The position numbers and the translations under genes were made by a program. The notes under the pieces were generated by a model. It made no database searches, had not been told where the DNA came from, and worked only from the letters and a program-made list of their open reading frames with translations. From an uncultured Bacilli bacterium (lineage in GTDB: Bacteria; Bacillota_I; Bacilli_A; RF39; UBA660): a stretch of 14,593 bases of DNA. Positions 12,519 through 14,593 of this stretch are shown piece by piece (within the stretch, counting starts at the first letter, position 1; each line of letters starts with the position of its first letter). Location: NCBI GenBank assembly GCA_944358685.1, contig CALVRQ010000102.1, positions 1 to 14,593 of the forward strand, given 5' to 3'.

Positions 12519-12648
12519 GTATATTGAAAGGCGATGACGGGCTTGGAAACCCCGAGTCATATATTTAAAGTGATTCTTCTAGAATAAATAAGGTGGAACC
12601 GCGGCAAAGCCGTCCTTATATATTACTAGGAGTTTTTTATTAGGAGGT
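12519..12648 (+). promoter_or_regulatory. Glycine T-box leader with an unusually short Stem I
   Basis: The T-box core AGGTGGAACCGCGG (12591-12604) is nearly exact. The antiterminator pairs TAAGG (12589-12593) with CCTTA (12614-12618) and CGGC (12602-12605) with GCCG (12609-12612), exposing UGGA (12594-12597). The A of UGGA fits the U discriminator of bacterial tRNA-Gly. Upstream, Stem I seems to be one hairpin: ATGAC (12534-12538) with GTCAT (12556-12560), and GGG with CCC nearer the loop. The loop CTTGGAAA holds GGA, a Gly codon followed by A, as specifier loops normally show. A small hairpin (ATTCT-TCT-AGAAT, 12573-12585) sits where Stem III would. The alternative fold pairs TCCT (12613-12616) with AGGA (12628-12631) before a T6 run (12633-12638), which gives a weak terminator. 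The SD AGGAGG (12642-12647) could also pair with TCCT, so translational control is not excluded. Confidence 0.85.
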
Positions 12649-12653
12649 AACTT

Positions 12654-14024
12654 ATGGAAAAATTAACAATGGAAAAATTAGTGAGCGTTTGTAAACAATA
12701 TGGTTTCATATTTCAAGGAAGTGAAATCTATGGAGGACTAGCTAATACGTGGGATTATGGCCCGCTTGGTGTAGAACTTAAAAACAATTTAAAAAAAGCT
12801 TGGTGGAAAAAATTTATAATGGAAAGTAAACACAGCTATGGTGTAGATGCAGCTATTTTAATGAACCCAAGAGTTTGGGAAGCATCAGGCCATGTTCAAA
12901 ACTTCTCAGACCCACTAATCGACTGTAAAGAATGTAAATCAAGACATAGAGCCGATAAATTAATTGAAGAATATAACCCTGAAATTGATGGCGACTCTAT
13001 GAGTGATGATGAATTATATGATTATATCATCGAGCAAGGTATCAAATGTCCAAAATGTGGTAAATCAAATTGGACTAAAATCAGACAGTTTAATCTACTT
13101 TTTGAAACAAGTAGAGGAGTTATCAAAGATGATTCATCTAAAGTATATCTAAGAGGTGAGACAGCTCAAGGAGAATTTGTCAACTTTTTAAACGTTCAAA
13201 AATCTATGAGAGCTAAACTACCATTTGGTATAGGTCAAGTAGGTAAAGCCTTCCGAAACGAAATTACTCCAGGAAACTTTACCTTTAGAACGATAGAATT
13301 TGAACAGATGGAGCACCAACTATTCTGCAAAGATGAAGATTCCATGAATTTCTATGAAGAATACAAACAAAAAGCGTGGAACTTCTTAATAAGTTTAGGT
13401 ATCAAAGAAGATGATATTAGATTTAAAGAGCACGAAAAATTAGTTTTCTATTGTAAAGCCGCTTGCGATATTCAGTATAGATTCCCATTTGGCTTTGATG
13501 AACTTTGGGGAACTCATCATAGAGGTACATACGACTTATCTAGACACGAAGAATATTCAGGTAATCAAATGCGTTACCTAGACCCAGACACTAATGAAAA
13601 AATATTACCAACCGTTGTTGAATCAAGCGTCGGAGCCGACCGCCTAGCTCTAGCTATTTTATGTAATGCTTATGAAAATCAAACTCTGGAAGATGGAACC
13701 ACAAGAGAAGTTATGCACTTCCATCCTTTCCTAGCACCTTATAAAGCAGCCATCTTATCACTAGTTAAAAAACATCATAAAGAAAAAGCTGAAGAAGTAT
13801 ACGATATGCTTTCTAAAGACTTCATGATAACTTATGATGAAACAGGAAACATTGGTAAAAGATATCGTAGACAGGACATTGCTGGAACTCCATTTTGTAT
13901 AACAGTAGATGATGAAACCATTAATAATGGTACTGTAACAGTAAGAGATAGAGACACCATGAAACAAGATGTAATTAAAGTAGAAAAATTAAAAGACTAC
14001 TTAAATGAAAAAATAAAATTTTAA
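12654..14024 (+). CDS. glyS: Glycyl-tRNA synthetase, single-chain (dimer) type
   Basis: The protein has 456 residues, the length of the alpha2-type glycyl-tRNA synthetase. It is not the separate glyQ/glyS alpha-beta form of B. subtilis. Class II features are present: GSEIYGGLANTWDYGPLGVELKNN (22-45), motif 1 region; RGETAQGEFVNF (167-178); motif 2 GKAFRNEITPGNFTFRTIEFEQME (197-220); and motif 3 SSVGADRLALAIL near residue 325. A zinc-like insertion has CKEC (91-94) and CPKC (132-135). The C-terminal anticodon-binding domain runs from about residue 352, starting at FHPFLAPYKAAIL, to the end. It charges tRNA-Gly with glycine. The start at 12654 follows AGGAGGT (12642-12648) by five bases. A Gly-specifying T-box sits directly upstream, so the gene should be switched on when uncharged tRNA-Gly builds up. 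Confidence 0.95.
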   Translation: MEKLTMEKLVSVCKQYGFIFQGSEIYGGLANTWDYGPLGVELKNNLKKAWWKKFIMESKHSYGVDAAILMNPRVWEASGHVQNFSDPLIDCKECKSRHRADKLIEEYNPEIDGDSMSDDELYDYIIEQGIKCPKCGKSNWTKIRQFNLLFETSRGVIKDDSSKVYLRGETAQGEFVNFLNVQKSMRAKLPFGIGQVGKAFRNEITPGNFTFRTIEFEQMEHQLFCKDEDSMNFYEEYKQKAWNFLISLGIKEDDIRFKEHEKLVFYCKAACDIQYRFPFGFDELWGTHHRGTYDLSRHEEYSGNQMRYLDPDTNEKILPTVVESSVGADRLALAILCNAYENQTLEDGTTREVMHFHPFLAPYKAAILSLVKKHHKEKAEEVYDMLSKDFMITYDETGNIGKRYRRQDIAGTPFCITVDDETINNGTVTVRDRDTMKQDVIKVEKLKDYLNEKIKF

Positions 14025-14052
14025 AACGAAGTATTAGAAACGGAGAGGATTT

Positions 14053-14593
14053 ATGAAGAAAATCATCTTATCAAAAGCTAATATTTTAAAAGCCATATTC
14101 ACTAGTAATATCAGTTTTCATAAATTGTATAAATTATTAAATTATTGTACAAAACAAAACAATACGGCTATATCTAAAAATAGTATTTCTATATTAATTT
14201 TGAATAAAGCTTTAATAGACTTGATTGAAAATAATACATCTAATGAAAGTGATGCAAACACCTTTACAATCATTGGAAAAATAGATTATAAAAAAATAAA
14301 AGAACAAAATAAAATAAAACATCCAAAAGGTATTGATAAAAAAATACCATCTAAAGTCATTGTTTTAAACACTGAAAATAAAGAAAAACCTAAAGAGAAA
14401 ATCAAGCCTAAAGAAATTAAAAATGTAACTCAAAATAAAAAAGTAGAAATTAAACCTGCATCAATAAGAGTTTCCGAGCAAAAAAATCTATTTAGTAAAA
14501 CTATTACCATAACACCAATCATTACTCCCAAAAAGAAAGCCATCATAAATTCGTCAGCTAAAAAGAAAGAAGAAAACATAAATCAACAATTAA
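14053..14593 (+). CDS. Unrecognised lysine-rich protein, 3' partial
   Basis: The frame is open from the ATG at 14053 to the end of the window with no stop, giving about 180 residues of a longer protein. The SD GGAGAGG sits about five bases before the ATG, 28 bases after the glyS stop. Residues 1-40 (start MKKIILSKANILKAIFTSNI) hold some hydrophobic residues but no clean signal peptide or membrane helix. From about residue 80 the sequence is Lys/Glu/Ile-rich and low-complexity, with repeated KEKPKEKIKPKEIK-like runs, so it is probably disordered or linker. I do not recognise it. In many Bacillota dnaG, ccpN or similar genes follow glyS, and this is none of those. Any catalytic domain lies beyond the window, if there is one. 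Confidence 0.6.
   Translation, partial: MKKIILSKANILKAIFTSNISFHKLYKLLNYCTKQNNTAISKNSISILILNKALIDLIENNTSNESDANTFTIIGKIDYKKIKEQNKIKHPKGIDKKIPSKVIVLNTENKEKPKEKIKPKEIKNVTQNKKVEIKPASIRVSEQKNLFSKTITITPIITPKKKAIINSSAKKKEENINQQL

Noticed and set aside
12484..12530. Extra Stem I sequence upstream of the T-box hairpin
   Set aside because: The stretch is nearly all A/T, includes the promoter, and offers no convincing pairing with downstream sequence.

Overview
The window is AT-rich, low-GC Bacillota DNA, most likely from an uncultured gut member of the Bacilli near the Erysipelotrichia/RF39/Mollicutes-like lineages. I base this on base composition, the gene order around era-recO, a T-box leader and strong Shine-Dalgarno sites; I could not run a taxonomic search. 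The standard code is used: several genes end in TGA and tryptophan is TGG. This excludes a Mycoplasma-type code. All genes found are on the + strand.

Positions 1-3400 hold envelope and surface genes. First comes the 3' end of a secreted or surface protein whose GC-rich C-terminal cassette looks like the variable region of a diversity-generating retroelement (DGR). It is followed by a membrane-anchored ApbE-like protein lacking expected metal-binding residues, and by a pair of zinc-ribbon membrane proteins (one TcaA/YvbJ-like, one polytopic Yip1-like). Positions 3400-6300 hold a stand-alone tRNA-synthetase-type B3/B4 domain protein, then a DUF1292 protein coupled to a 564-residue proline-rich coiled-coil protein of unknown function. 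A perfect inverted repeat overlaps the promoter of that last pair.

Positions 6350-7760 hold an NfeD/SPFH (QmcA-like) membrane pair. Positions 7760-12480 hold a compact cluster: yqfC-yqfD-(VanZ-like)-ybeY-dgkA-era-yqzL-recO. From my knowledge of Bacillus subtilis this is the yqeZ-yqfA-yqfC-yqfD-phoH-yqfF-ybeY-dgkA-cdd-era-yqzL-recO-gly neighbourhood. Here phoH, yqfF and cdd are missing and a VanZ-family gene sits in the gap. yqfC and yqfD are sporulation genes, so the lineage either sporulates or did so recently. A strong hairpin buries the yqfC ribosome-binding site, and a possible 15-codon leader ORF lies just before it.

Positions 12480-14030 hold glyS (single-chain glycyl-tRNA synthetase) behind a T-box leader. 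Its specifier-bearing stem appears to be only one hairpin of about 27 nt. The window ends inside an unrecognised lysine-rich gene.

The strongest candidates for something unusual are the ultrashort glycine T-box, the DGR-like cassette, and the leader-ORF/hairpin arrangement before yqfC. No rRNA, tRNA, CRISPR array or insertion sequence was seen, and no gene-free stretch exceeds about 180 bases.
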